From Thermothielavioides terrestris NRRL 8126 (lineage: Eukaryota > Ascomycota > Sordariomycetes > Sordariales > Chaetomiaceae): DNA of 64,000 nucleotides. Where the stretch lies: assembly GCF_000226115.1 (NCBI RefSeq), contig NC_016457.1:5084001-5148000 (forward strand). Reading direction: 5' to 3'. Position numbers and translations under genes: made by a program. Below the pieces are notes generated by a model, which saw only the letters and a program-made list of their open reading frames with translations, ran no database searches and was not told the origin of the DNA. Below, in pieces: positions 1 to 11,980 of this stretch; within the stretch, counting starts at the first letter, position 1, and each line of letters opens with the position of its first letter.

Positions 1-1590
1 GCCACAGTTTGTGGTGATCAGAAGACATCCACAGGTTGCGGTTAAACCCACTGCGCCACCACACGCTCGACCCGGGTTGGAAGGAGCAGGAGCAGGCAAG
101 AATATAAACAGAGAGGCAGGGAGGCAGGAAGGCGGGGGAGCGTGGGCAGCATGGGCAGCGGGTTGGTTCTGGGTCGACGCGTTCCGGGAAGTCACGGAAG
201 TTGGGATGAAACTAAGGCAACCTGCCTCACCCTCATTAGCCCTGGCTCAGTCATCCTTTCGCGCCTTGGGTGAGATACGAGCACCGGATGTATCGTCGTA
301 GTTACTCGAGCAAAAGTAGCCCAAGAGTCATAGATGTGCCAACGGCCAGTCTTCATACCCGCCCCTGAGATCAAGTTACTTCCCATTCAATCACACCACA
401 ACAATCGAGGCCTCGAGGGTACTTTCCCGTATCCAGGCCAGCATTCAACGAGAGCCAACATGGTAAACCAGCGAATAGGGGCGTCATACTACTAAATATC
501 TGAGGATATATCCTCGTTGGCTCAAACTATGTCGCTATCGGCTCCAAATAACCGCCAGGGATCTTCGTCCCTGGCCCCCAGACTCAGACGTTGATTCCCA
601 GCCCTCCCATGAACCACCCAACGTCTTGACGGGACACTCCAATCAAGACCTTTTCGATGGCAACCTACCCAACACAGGACAGGACACCACTAGCCAGGAC
701 AAAACTTAAAGAGAAGTTATCATGTTTACTCGCCCCTGACCGTCATTCAGGGGGTAGCCGATAGAAATAAAGACCCACTCAAAAGTGAGGCCACAGCGTA
801 GTTATCTCACCAAGAGGCAAGAAACAAGCTGCAACCACATGGAACTCCTTCTTCCCACATGCCCCATCCGACAGATCGCCGACCCAGGCCGGCGCTTTCC
901 AGACTCAATAACTTCCAATGGGCCCTCGAGCATCAGAAACGAAGCGGATCAGACCGCAGCAAAGCCAGCACAGTGTCATCAAACCAACCACGACTTGGTA
1001 TTCGGATTCGGAACTCGACCAGCTCAGAGCAGCAAGACCACCTAGGAGCAGACAAAAGCAGAACAGCACGATGTGGCAAACAAGCAAACACATCGAACAA
1101 CAAAAAAAGAGAAGCCCAACGCCGTTTCTCCCCGCGCAATAAGCCCTCCCGAAATAAGAGACCTGAAAGAATTCACATCCTTTCCATCTCCGTTCCCCCC
1201 CTTCTGCTCCCGTGCTGTAGCCATCACTCCCACGAAGGGTAAAAGCAAAGCAAAAAGGTGATCGGCTGGGTATCCCGCAACAAACTTTGCAATCCCGCAA
1301 ACGGTCCCAACGCGAGCCGTCCCGTATCCTCTCGTATCCAGTCTCCCCCGTCTCTCGATCACCGCCCTCAACGGCGCAGCCCCTTTCCCAGATCCCCGCC
1401 GCACTGGACATGGGGTAGGTAACCAACCCTCCCCCCCCCCACAGCCCCATGCCCGGGCCCTCCCGCCTCAGCTACAAATTCAACCTTTCTCAACTTTCAC
1501 GCAAGAAAAAAAGGGGAAAAAAATGATGGAGAAGAAGAAGAAAAATAAACCCCCCGTCTCCTCCTTCCTCCCTCCCCCTAATCCAACCCC
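1..1590. other. Intergenic, left edge
   Basis: No credible coding gene is seen. The first ~75 bases on the minus strand carry a tRNA A-box-like element described under findings. The rest is ordinary mixed sequence with C-rich runs near 1420-1440, probably including 3' flank of the gene that ends at 1591. Confidence 0.5.
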
Positions 1591-2793
1591 TCAAATCGGA
1601 CTAGCAGGAAAACTCCTAACCCCCACGCTCCCGCCGCCACCGCTCAGATCCCCGCTGCCCGTCCGCCGCAGCGCCTGCGTCATGGTTTCGATCGCGATCT
1701 CCCCGCTGACGGTCGGCCCGCCGCCGCTGAGGTGCTGCATGCTGACCAGGCTGGCAGGGCTGCCGAGCGGCCTGCGCACCGGCGACGACGCGGAGCGGGG
1801 CGAGGCGGAGCCCGCCATGACGCCGCCGGCGCCGGTGCCGCCGCTGATCTCGAGGCCCTTGACCGAGCCCGGGTTGCTCGTGGGCGGGCTGCTGCCGCCG
1901 GTGAAGGCGGCGCCGCCGCCGGAGGACGAGACGGGCGAGCGGATGGGCGAGGGTGATCGGTTGCGGTTGTGGTTGTTGACAGCGCCGAGGGCGGCGAGCG
2001 AGGTCAGCCCCGCCATGTGCATGCTGTCGCGGGAGCCGGCGGCGGGGCCGGCGAACTGGCCGGCGTGCTCGGCCTGGACGACGTCGGCGAAGGAGATGAA
2101 GCTGAGGCGGCGCACGTCGGTGGTGTCGAAGCTGCCGTAGTTGGAGGCGGTGTCGGCGGCGGTGGCCGAGGTGGTGGTGTTGGTGGTGCGCTGGGCCGAG
2201 AAGGCGGCCAGCTCGTCGGTCCACGAGGGCTCGTATGGGCTGAGGCCGATGCCGCCCGTCACGGCGATCGAGGCCGGCTGGTGCGAGGTGTGCGTGATGA
2301 TCTCGACGTCGTCCGGGTCGAGGTTGTCGGCGGTGATGGCCTCGGAGGAGGCGTCCAGGACGGGGGGGATGTAGTTCTCGGTCTGGATGTGTGATGGGAT
2401 CGCAGACGAGTTCGGGATCAGGTTCTCTTGGACGTCGCGCTCGAAGATCTGGCTACCGGCGGGGGAGGCGAGGCGCGGGGAGGAGGCGAAGCCGGGGCGG
2501 CCGGGCGAGGAGGGCGAGAAGCGGGCGTGGTCGGTTTGGATGGGCGCGGCGGGCGTGGCTCGGCTCGTGGTAGGCGCAGGCTTGCTCGTCGGAGCAGGCT
2601 TGGCTGGCGGCTTGGCGGGCTCCTCCGTCTTCTTTTTGCCAAAGCCGAACAAGCTGCGTTTCTTTTTCTTCTCCTCCCCGTCCGCTGCGGCGCGCGGAGT
2701 CGCGTCGCCCGTGCCCGGGTCCGAGTCGGATGGTTCGGCAAGGGCGGGAATCGAGAGGCCGCCCTGGGCGGGCGACGCGGTCGCGACGCTCAT
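1591..2793 (-). CDS. Unrecognised low-complexity fungal protein
   Basis: A single uninterrupted frame encodes about 400 residues. The start is the first ATG (minus, 2793-2791); the open frame runs only a few codons further upstream, without another ATG. I do not recognise the family. What can be seen: a short acidic/Pro N-terminus, a strongly basic patch KKKKRSLFGFGKKK near residues 41-54 that could be a nuclear localisation signal or lipid/RNA-binding patch, then a Pro/Ala/Ser/Gly-rich chain. A segment near residues 210-260 (RRLSFISFADVVQAEH) looks less repetitive and may be the conserved core. An SPSPIRSP run follows, and the C-terminus has IAIETMTQALRRTGSGDL. There are no membrane segments or signal peptide. 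Codon use is GC-rich like neighbouring real genes, which with the 400-codon length supports a true gene. Probably disordered; function unknown. A 5' UTR intron is possible because a CAG lies just before the ATG. Confidence 0.72.
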   Translation of the reverse strand: MSVATASPAQGGLSIPALAEPSDSDPGTGDATPRAAADGEEKKKKRSLFGFGKKKTEEPAKPPAKPAPTSKPAPTTSRATPAAPIQTDHARFSPSSPGRPGFASSPRLASPAGSQIFERDVQENLIPNSSAIPSHIQTENYIPPVLDASSEAITADNLDPDDVEIITHTSHQPASIAVTGGIGLSPYEPSWTDELAAFSAQRTTNTTTSATAADTASNYGSFDTTDVRRLSFISFADVVQAEHAGQFAGPAAGSRDSMHMAGLTSLAALGAVNNHNRNRSPSPIRSPVSSSGGGAAFTGGSSPPTSNPGSVKGLEISGGTGAGGVMAGSASPRSASSPVRRPLGSPASLVSMQHLSGGGPTVSGEIAIETMTQALRRTGSGDLSGGGGSVGVRSFPASPI

Positions 2794-5286
2794 GCTGACC
2801 AAATGGAGAGGCCTGACGACGGCGAGATGCCCGTCGCGATCTGGCCAGCTTGAGAGTGCGAGTTTGTTGGGGGCGGCTTTTGCTCAGCCCTGCGTTTGCT
2901 CGTTCCAATATCTGCAAGCAGCCAGGACAAGCAGTCAGCAAGGTTGACCTCAGCAACATGGATGGTGCATGATGGTTATTTAAGGAAATGAACAGCCCAA
3001 ATCTCGGCAGAGCGCAGGCAGCGGGAGTAGAGGGGACGTCTCGCGACAAAAAAGGACGGCGTGTGACCGGCAGGCGGCTGTCCCGATTCGCCGCGAATAG
3101 AGCGATTGCAAAGTGTCCTCCGTGTCCGGGGCGCCTGGGGCCAATAAGCACGAGATGGGCGCGCCGTCATACCTTGCTCTACACGAGACCCAGCGTCGTG
3201 CGACTGCGATAACAGCTGCGCGACCGACAAAACACAAACCGCCGAGTGGAGTGACCGATGCTGAGTGTTTGGAACACAAGCTGTTGGGCGGTCCTGGCGA
3301 AGCGTGGCGCTTGGTGCAGGCCCGACGAAGCAGGAAGGTGGGCGGCTTTTTCCTGGTAGGTTCCTGAAGCCAACCCCAATTCGAGATGTTTCCGTTTCCG
3401 TTTCGTTTCGCTTGTCGGCCCCCCGTTGAGCCCCGTTAACGTTACCGAGGTGCGGGACACTGGGATAAGACAATGGGAGGATTCGATGCTTTGTGATGAA
3501 GGACCGGGAGTGGTACTATAAATCGTACAGTGTCTGGCGTGCCGCTCTTGCTTTGTGGCTTTTCAGGGAGCGAGCGAGCGAGTGACCTGGTGACCTCGGG
3601 GCGCAAAATCGCGATCAACAGGGAATGACGCTGCTGCGGCGTCGCTGCAGGGTCGAGAAATGAGGGGTGGTCCAGCCAGCCCTTCACGACGTAATGCCGG
3701 CCCACCAAGCTTTGTACGGATTACACTACAGTGGTAAGCCGATCCGCCAAGCCCTTCTTCCGAGACCTGCAGGAATGGCCCAGACTCTGAAAATGCGGCC
3801 TCTCGCCTTTGTTCATTCTTCAAGGTATTGCTATCCGAGTTCTCCAACTTCGGGGAAATGAGCTGGATCGCTCTGCTTGCGGACAACTGAGGCAGGTACT
3901 GTAGGACACCGCCTAGCATGAAGCTCCTTCGTGCCCCCCTGACTGCGCCTCAGTGATGGTCAGACGAGCATTTCGGGAGGACTTAGGTTGCGCATGCGAA
4001 TCTTGGACTTTTGTTGTATGTTCCCTGCCTCTGCTAACGTCAACTTGTTGACCCCTTTTCCATCAACCCGGATTATGGATGCCTTGACATGGACATTGAG
4101 CTGGCCCCTCTCATATTGCTCAAGCTGCCTGTCCCTCCCGAAAGACACAGCCGCATGAAACAATTGCCCCTGGAAACGGCTCCTTGCCAGCCGCAATAAA
4201 ATCAATAACTAGGTAGGTAGGGAGTAAATAGCGCCCACTGCCGCGTCAAGGACGGATTCACGCAGATGCGCACATTCCTTGCTGTGTATTGTATACGTCA
4301 CGTGGCAGGCTTCCGTGCGGAAGGGGAATTTGTCTCAACATTGCAGCCGCCGGGTGGCACCGAGTTCAGCCGTGCCCTGCTGTCAACACCGAGGGCAAGA
4401 GTTAGGTTTGCAGCGTTGTCGGGCTCCCTCGGCGAAGGACCTTCCGGCCGGTTAGCACATCCTCAGACTGTCCAAATGGTCACATTCCTTCCCCACCCCC
4501 GTAGGTCCGGCTGTGCGACGGCGAGACCTCCATAACGACGGGGTAGGCTTCGGGGACGCGAGCGCCATGCTGGAATTACCCGAAAAGAGGTTGCGGCACA
4601 GCTCACAGGCAGCGCTTTCGTGTACTCGCGCGACTGCCGTCGTCTGCTCAGGCGGATAGAACCACGATGCACACAATTCCATAGAAACAAACTATCTTTG
4701 GACGAAAATCACCGTCAGAGGAAATCAGTTCGTGATGCAGTGCCCAAGAATACCCCAGAGCCACCTATCTCTTTCTAGGTTTGCCTGCGGGAAGCATGCG
4801 CTCCACTTCGATCCGAGCCGTCTCATGTGTCTTCCGGCCGACCTTCCGGCCAGCCCTCCGATCCAGCGAGCTCCACCCGGGCCGGCGCCGCGGGTGAGTG
4901 GAGCAAATAATCGGGAGATCGATGATTGGCTGAAGCGCTTGGGGAGACTGTGCAACCCAAGGCCCAAGGCCGCTCGATCCACGTGACACGGTTCCCGCCA
5001 ATGCCCGAGAAAAAGTTGAGTCGGCATCGCGACTTCCAACCTGCGAGTCGTCGAGAGAGCGTGAAGGAGGTGGACGGTGCCCCCCGACAACAGCACGCGA
5101 GACCAGCCCGGCTTTCACCTCCGTGGCTCCGTCACTCGACTTGCTTCCTTCCCTGCTGGGGCCGATTCCCTTCTTTCCAATTGTAATTGATTCTTTTCCG
5201 CACCTCGAACCACCAACCTCCGTCTTCGCCGAATTCCATTTTCCGTTTTCCGCCTCTCCTCTCCCTGCCCGACGCAGGCAGCCACG
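2794..5286. other. Intergenic between divergent genes
   Basis: About 2.5 kb separates the unrecognised minus-strand gene from the mL58 gene, so it holds both 5' flanks. No frame here looks coding. Around 4209-4222 there is a TAGGTAGGTAGGG run, one of several such words in the window. The 5100-5280 stretch is pyrimidine-rich, as in a fungal transcription start and leader. Confidence 0.5.
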
Positions 5287-5994
5287 ATGGAGGCCATCGC
5301 AACAAGACCGGTACTCCTCCCTTGCTGCCGCCGCGCCGTCACCGCCAGCTCCGGCCCGAGCCGGCTGGTCCTCAACACACTCCCCTCCGGGGCCCGCCAA
5401 AAATCCAGCGCAGCGCGGACCCGGCGCGCGCTGAGGATCCCGCCGCACCCGTCCTTCTTCGCGGGGCCCGACGGCGGCACCGCCCGCCCCACGACCGACG
5501 AAATCATCTTCAACCCGCCCTCGTCCGAGCCGTCCGTCTACCACACGCCCTTCAAGTTCCTGCCCAAGACCGACCCGCGCCGGCGCGCCAACCTCACCTC
5601 GGAACTCCTCGCGTCCTCCACAACGATCCAATACCCTTCATCATCTTCCTCTTCTTCTTCCACCGCGACGGCGCCAAAATCCCCCGAGGACTTCCCCGCC
5701 CTGGGCCGCGTGCCGACGCAGGACAAGCCGCCGCACCACCTGACCAAGGCGGACATCGAGGAGATGCGGCGGCTGCGCGCGGAGGACCCCGTGACCAACA
5801 GCGTGCAGACGCTGGCCCGCCGCTTCGGCTGCAGCAAGCTGTTCGTGCTCATGTGCTGCCAGGCGCCGCCCGAGCACCGCGCCCGCGTGCAGGCCGAGCT
5901 GGAGGCCACGCAGGCCCGCTGGGGCCCGCGCCGCCGCGCCGCCCGCGAGGAGCGCGCGCGCCGGTTCGCCATGCTCTTCAATGGCGAGCTATAG
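5287..5994 (+). CDS. MRPL20: Mitochondrial large-subunit ribosomal protein mL58 (MRPL20)
   Basis: Intronless, 235 residues. The N-terminus is rich in Arg, Ser and Ala and almost free of acid (first ~50 residues), fitting a mitochondrial presequence. The core matches the fungal MRP-L20/mL58 family: FNPPSSEPSVYHTPFKFLP near residues 75-93, a Ser-rich linker (SSSSSSSS, about 118-125), then DIEEMRRLRAEDPV, a TLARRFGCSKLFV stretch, and a basic helical tail. The family is a fungus-typical component of the mitochondrial 54S subunit. The start ATG at 5287 lies in a good context (GCCACGATGG) after a pyrimidine-rich leader. The poly-Ser linker is coded by a TCT/TCA/TCC repeat and is probably length-variable. 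The frame ends with MLFNGEL at 5994. Confidence 0.9.
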   Translation: MEAIATRPVLLPCCRRAVTASSGPSRLVLNTLPSGARQKSSAARTRRALRIPPHPSFFAGPDGGTARPTTDEIIFNPPSSEPSVYHTPFKFLPKTDPRRRANLTSELLASSTTIQYPSSSSSSSSTATAPKSPEDFPALGRVPTQDKPPHHLTKADIEEMRRLRAEDPVTNSVQTLARRFGCSKLFVLMCCQAPPEHRARVQAELEATQARWGPRRRAAREERARRFAMLFNGEL

Positions 5995-6682
5995 ACACGT
6001 ATGAATCCGGGAAGAGGAGATATCAGGGGTGGCATGTGTGTTGTGTTTGGGCACCTCTCGGGGTCGGTGCGGAGGAGGATGATGGTGGCACCTTGCAAGC
6101 CTAGATAGGCCCCGGGGAGGGAGGAAAGGAAGAGTACGCCGTTTGCAAATCGGCAAACGCGTCGTTGCACACTGCCACAAGGACGAGACAGGGCTTTGCA
6201 CGGCAGTTCTGTCCGGCCAGGGTAAGGCCGCAGACAGAACGCTGGGATACGGCGAATGTTGTGGGCAGGAACGCCTTTCATTGTACGATCAAGCGGCGCG
6301 GACAAGCATCGAGCGGTCAACGGTCGACAGCGGGCATTAGACGGGCAGGAGCTTGTAAGACAGTTCAGAAGGGCGGCGAGGCGGGACTCGGCATCACCAT
6401 GTCCTGTTGTATGTACCTATAATTCACATAACCGTCAAATGTACCTTGTATATTGCCTCCACAACCATATGATGGCCTTCTCTCAGGTTGGTGGCTATGA
6501 TTTCGGGCTTACGCATGATGTTCGTCTCAAGGTTTATGTCCGTTTTTTTCCTGTTACTCCCCTACACCCCTCCCCCGACCCTGGGGTACCCCCGCCGGCT
6601 TTGAGTCCGTCACCATAGAGTAGGTCCTTGATTCACTGATTTTCACTACCCGCCCAAGAAAACCGGCAAAGCCTGGACCTCG
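5995..6682. other. Intergenic, convergent 3' flanks
   Basis: This lies between the convergent mL58 and F-box-like genes. No gene is seen; it should contain both 3' UTRs and polyadenylation regions. Confidence 0.5.
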
Positions 6683-8333
6683 TCAGCTCGCCGAGCGCTC
6701 CATTTCCTTCCCCTTGCCCTTGCCCTCAGCCTGCCGATCCATCTCGTAGTCCTTCCTCGAGGGGATCACCCGCCGGCACCAGCCGCACCAGCTGCGCCGC
6801 AGCCCCTGCATCTCGCGGCCCAGGATGTCCCCCTTGGCGCGCTCGTCCTCCCACTCGGGCACGCAGGCGCCGACCCGGACCATCCGCACGAGCTTCTTCT
6901 TCATGACGCCGCCGATCCCCTCGATCTCGTGCCTCTCGTACCCGGGCTTGAGCGCCGGGCTCGGCGTCCGCCGGCCGAGCAGCGACGACGCGCCCGACGA
7001 CGGGCTGCCCAGGCTGCCCAGGCTGGTGGCGCCGCCGCCCAGGGCCCATGGGGAGAGGGACGAGGTGGTGGTGCTGCTGTTGCTACTGCTGCTGCTCGCG
7101 ATGCTGTGCGGCGTGCCGGAGGAGTGCTGGTAGTGTTCGGCCTCGCGCGCGTCCTCGGCGTCGCCGTCGGTCTCTTGCTCGCGCTCGCGCGCCGCGCAGC
7201 ACTCGCTCTCGCGGCCGCAGATGACGCCGCGGTCGCCCTCGCCGATGCCGGTGCCGAGTCCGCCGAGGACTTCGGTGTACTGGTTGCGCCATTTCCAGAT
7301 GCTGGTGGAGTGAAACGGTGAGAAGAAGGCTAGGGCAAGCGGCGGCGGGAAGAGGGAAGGGGGGGAAATCTACCCTTTGTACTCCATATCATCGCCCAGG
7401 ATGGATCTGCCACACGGCTGGCAGAGCCAGACGCCGTCCGAAGCACATCTGCAGATCGCTCGTTCCATGTCGTCCGAGTCGACGCGGATTTCAGGGCCGA
7501 GGGGCGGCTTGACTAGCGAGCCCAGGGGCGCGTGCACGCATGCATCGCAGAGGCGCCGGTGTCGGTCGCGCAGGACAATGGGAGCCGGCGGCTTGATGGC
7601 ACAATTCTAAGGGCCGGTCAGATTCTGGCCAATTGGTCGGTGTGAAATATAGTAGTTGAGGGTCAAGTCCGACTCACCCGACAGACGACGGTGCCGCACC
7701 GGCGACACTCGGCCACCAGGTCCCGAGCACATTGGCCCGCCTTCCCGTAATAAGTGGCTCGCCCTGCGTCTTGCATGTAGTACCAGTTGCCAGCACGGGC
7801 TCGGTAGCGCAGCGTCTCCTCCGGGTCGACGGGGAGGTCCTCGTTGACGCAATGCAGCGTCGACACGAGCAGCATCTTGCGGTACTGCAGCAGGCCCTGG
7901 CGGATCTGGCGGCAGGTCCGCGACAGGTTGTCGAGCGTGTTGAGGTCGATGGAGGCGGCCACCGACATGATGATACTGATTATCCGGTCAGCAATGCGTT
8001 CTCTTGGCAGGAGAAGACTGCCAAGGACGATCTGCTTGTGCCACCAGGCAACGGAGAAGGGAGGCGTAAGGGTGGTTCCGCCTACGGATAGCATCCCAGA
8101 GCTTGCGTCATGGAGTTCCGGTTCAGGTTCTCCCTGACGGCAAGCCCGTGAGCCTGCTCGGGTTGGTTGTCCGCGGTGTCGGTGTGGGCGTTGGTGCCTC
8201 CACCGCCGGGTGCGGTGCCGCCCGGCCCGGCCATCTGGACGGACTTGGTCGGGTCAACTTGGCCGTTCCACAATGATGATCCGTTCTGGGACGGCACATT
8301 GTCCTCGTCGCCCAAGTCAACAAAGACGGCCAT
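6683..8333 (-). CDS. F-box-like protein with Cys-rich zinc-binding module
   Basis: Four exons read from splice signals: 8333-8086, 8017-7678, 7606-7374 and 7301-6683, giving about 479 residues in a continuous frame. Exon 2 begins with an F-box-like helix set: LPRERIADRIISII, then LDNLSRTCRQIRQGLLQYR, the usual F-box pattern of LP...I...L..L...CR..R. F-box proteins act as substrate adaptors of SCF ubiquitin ligases; here that is inference. Exons 2-3 form a Cys-rich block: CRRCGTVVCRNC across the exon junction, then CDAC, CRC and CQPC, consistent with a two-zinc treble-clef fold. The C-terminal exon is Ser-rich and ends with a WCGWCRRV motif and a basic tail. Exon 1 (starting MAVFVDLGDED) is the least certain part: its donor GTAGGC is weak, although the phase fits. 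The alternative start is the ATG at 8094, reading straight into exon 2. No specific ortholog is recognised. Confidence 0.7.
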
Positions 8334-11300
8334 GATTGACCAATGCGGTGTGATGGTTGAGGTCCGCGGATCCGCGCTGGGACGGATGGCTGCAACTGTT
8401 GGTACCGGCTTGGGGTCGTTGGACAGCACCCAAGCGAGGTATCTCGAAAGTCAGAGCGACGGTGGAAGAGGCAGCAAAGACAGGAGAAGAGAAAATCACT
8501 GAATTGACGAGTTCGAGAGGACGGTCATTGTAAGATTGGGCGAGCTGGCACGCGTTGATGCCAGCTTGAATCGCAACTTACATCAGAGAATGTTGTTTTT
8601 GGGGAACACTCAATACGCCGCGCTTGACGACCCCGCCCTTGTCCTGGCGCAATCGCAACCCCCGCTGCTACCCGAGGGCAAATGGGAAGGTGGGGATGTT
8701 CGCTAACTACCCTGTTGTTCTGTTAAGACATCTGATGAAAACTCACTGTTAGCACTAACAGGATTGCCTCCACCTCCTAGCCAAGCAAGGGCTCCTGCAA
8801 CTGGGCATGTGACGTCTTAGCTCTGTTCTCTCTTCTCGAGCCGGTCGACGTGGACAGCATTCGATGAGAAAGACTGGGAGGGACGGTGTATGCTCCCCCG
8901 GTGAAGGCGGCGGGCCGATGCGTGGGATTCCAGGCCATCTTGAGTCTCTTCTTCGAGCTGTCAGGCAATCGCCGTTTGCGTCCGTTCCCAGTTCGACCCC
9001 GGTTCGATGTTTGCAACGAACACGAACGGGCTGGACAATGCGTGCCTTACCGTGGTTGGGAAGGTAACAATCGATCAATGGAGATGCCCTCGTTCTCCCG
9101 CGTCTCGGGGACGCTTTCTCGTGAAGACATACAAGACGCAGTCATCTGCAAGCACGACAAACCTCACTGCCCAAGCCCCGAGCGCGCTCACGCAACCAGG
9201 GCGGACACCGGGTGACTGGGGACTCAAACGAGTTGCCCGGGACCGTGCAAGCCAAGGAGACAGACAATTGAGTTATCGTCGACGGCGTCCAGAATCTCTA
9301 GTATAGCGTCTTCTCAAGTGTACCAAGTTCCGTCTATGTACGCGGTTCCTGTCCGCCGGGTGGTGGGAGGCGGCATAGCTTCCTGGATAAGGATTACAGA
9401 CAAAGTATGGACTCCGCAGTCCACCGGCTTGGATTGATCACCGCCACTGACTGCGCTGACTTTAAAGGTTGCTGGGTCCATTCCGGTCGCTGTCTTCTTT
9501 CCCGGCACGTCTTTCCCGGCACGCAAGTCCCGTGAGACGGTCTGCAAGCCAGCTGCGCGCCGATCGCTGTAGTTATCCGGGATACGTTCTGCGTTGTCGG
9601 GTTCGTATTGGCCGATAGAAAACGCAAGTGCTTGCTATCCAGTGGATTCGCAGATCTTGCTGGCGATTCGTCGTCGGAGGACTAGCCAGCGAGCTTCAGA
9701 GGAGGCCCTAACGCGATGCACGTGTTTCGTATTGCAGCAGTGGCATGCAAGACGAAGGGTCGACATCGGCGGTGCGCCAATGATAAGTACCAGGTATTTA
9801 TTCCCAACGCCAGAGGATTCACGCCGATGCTTCTTGGCAGCACCGCGTGTGTCGATATTTTCAATTGCCGCTTAACCAAACACACAAGAACATGCATTCC
9901 TTCCATGATGTCACGTCGTATTCGGTCGCTTACCGTTGCAGTCTCGCAAAGCATTCCATTCCGTGCCGAGATGATCGACGACGGGCGGCTAAAGATAGCG
10001 CGGACCTAGGCGAACCCTGGCGATTTCCGGGAGCCTGGGAAGAGCTCGTTATCAGCAATCAATAGTTATCAATATCGATGCAGGTCAGCTGCAGGCCGTG
10101 AGCCGCAATCCGCCCTTCAGTGTCTCATTTCCTGGATCCGGTTTGGACGCTGAACCGGGAGGTGTGTTGCATCCGGCACACTATCAATCGACCATCCGCG
10201 CCAGGCATTCAGAAAACCAAAAGTACGGAATACTTCCAGTCGCCGTTTGATCGTTCCTGGAGTCCGCCCATATGTTCCCGCATATTCGGGTCAGCCGGTG
10301 GAATTGAAGCGAGTCGAGATGCTGGCGGTGGCGCAGAAAATTTGGCCTCTCATGCTTGGCATCTTGTGCTTGGCCGCAGAGCATGCCACGAACCAGCAGC
10401 TGAACCAGCAGCTGAACGGGCCCCGCGCGCGCTTGGCGTGCGCCAAGGGCAAGACGACCTGCTGGCCCCAAGTCCCGACCCAGAGGAGGGCTCTGGCGCT
10501 GGGACATCCCGCGCCAAAAACCTCCGTTTAGTGTACACTGCACTATTTTCCCCGTCGTTCTTGTGAGGCTGGAGTCCCTGCGTGCTCATGTTCGTCCTGG
10601 CCTTGCAACTTGTCTCCTTATCACTGTTCTGGAGTCCTTCGAGGTCCGCTTCAGCCCTCCGCTGATGCCGGGTGGCCAGGGCCAGGCCCCAAGCGGAAGG
10701 CGGCTAACGTTAATAGCGTTTTCACTAGCTCTCAGCTCTCAGCTGGCCCCGGCACACCGGCCCCTGGTAAGGCGCATCGAACCCATGCACGGACACACTC
10801 TGTGGTGATCTGGCCCCTGGCCCATTCCGGATGCGGAAGAACGAGCCGCACTAGTGTAAGTTACATATCAAGATCCGGACAGCTATCCGACCGCCATCAA
10901 CCGCCAAGCCCGCCACATGCAGGCGCTGTGTTGGCAGGGCGAATTTTTTCTGAGAGTCCGATCGCGCCGAGCCTGCTGCTGCAGGAGGAGGACGGCCTTC
11001 GGTTTCGGGAAGATGGATAGGGCAAGCGGGAGAAACAGAAGAGGGTGCCACAAGACACGGGCCGCTCGAGACATTCTCCGGGAGCTTGTCAGCCGGTTGG
11101 GAGGTTTCACGACTGTACTAGTGTAACGTTATTTATGGTTTTCTTTGGACGATTTTCGCTGCGATTGCCCTGGGCTGGAGGGGGGAGTGGGCTGAACGTG
11201 GACCCCTGGCCGCGCAGACTGAGTAACTGGCACAGATACACCAGTTACCAGGCACTTACACTACACCACGCCGTTGTGTTCACTACCCACGTTCCCTTTC

Positions 11301-11980
11301 AAAGCCGCAGGGGTTGGCGATCGACCCGCCCCCCTGGCCAGGCCGAGAAGCGCCTCGGAACGTTGGCCACACAGAATACGGAATGCACACGACTTGACTC
11401 GTGCATTGCGTTGCGTTGTCCCAGCTGGCAGGGGCGCCGCCGAGCTGACCACTGCAGGCAGCCTGCATTTCCACCCGCCAAGAGGTAAACATGGGCTTGC
11501 AGCGCGAAGAAAAAACGGCTCTTGGGCTGGGCGCCGACCCAGGCTCCAAGCACGCCTTGGCAAGGCCATCAGTGCTCCGCTTGCTCGGTGCCCGTTAGCT
11601 GCCACACTACGGAGTAGTTAGTTAGCCATTGGCTTTCTGTTCCAGCTGCAGGGCATCTAACTACCTAATCAACAACCTAGTTACCTTGGGCGCACCTCTC
11701 CGCGGCTCACATACCTTGCCTCCTCCCTGGTTCTCTTTCTCTCCCTCTTCCCTTTCGCTTCTACTTCGTGCGCTTGTCGATCGTTCTCACACGTTGCGTT
11801 GCCCTCCCCACATGAAGGGATCTTCATTCACTGGCCCACGGCAGCGGCACCAGGCGTGATTCGGCCTGGAGGTGTCATCGAGTCGACGCCAGGCGACGGG
11901 GTGTTCCGGGCCTCACCCTTGTCAAGGCCACCACCACCACCATCAACCCTATTGACCGGGTCCGATCGTTACCATCCAAG
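8334..11980. other. Long intergenic region upstream of glycosyltransferase
   Basis: About 3.6 kb with no supportable gene. It holds the 5' flanks of the F-box-like gene and of the glycosyltransferase. Two copies of an ACTAGTGTAA word occur at 10850-10860 and 11117-11127. The last 300 bases are pyrimidine-rich (CTCTTTCTCTCCC), as in a leader. Confidence 0.5.
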
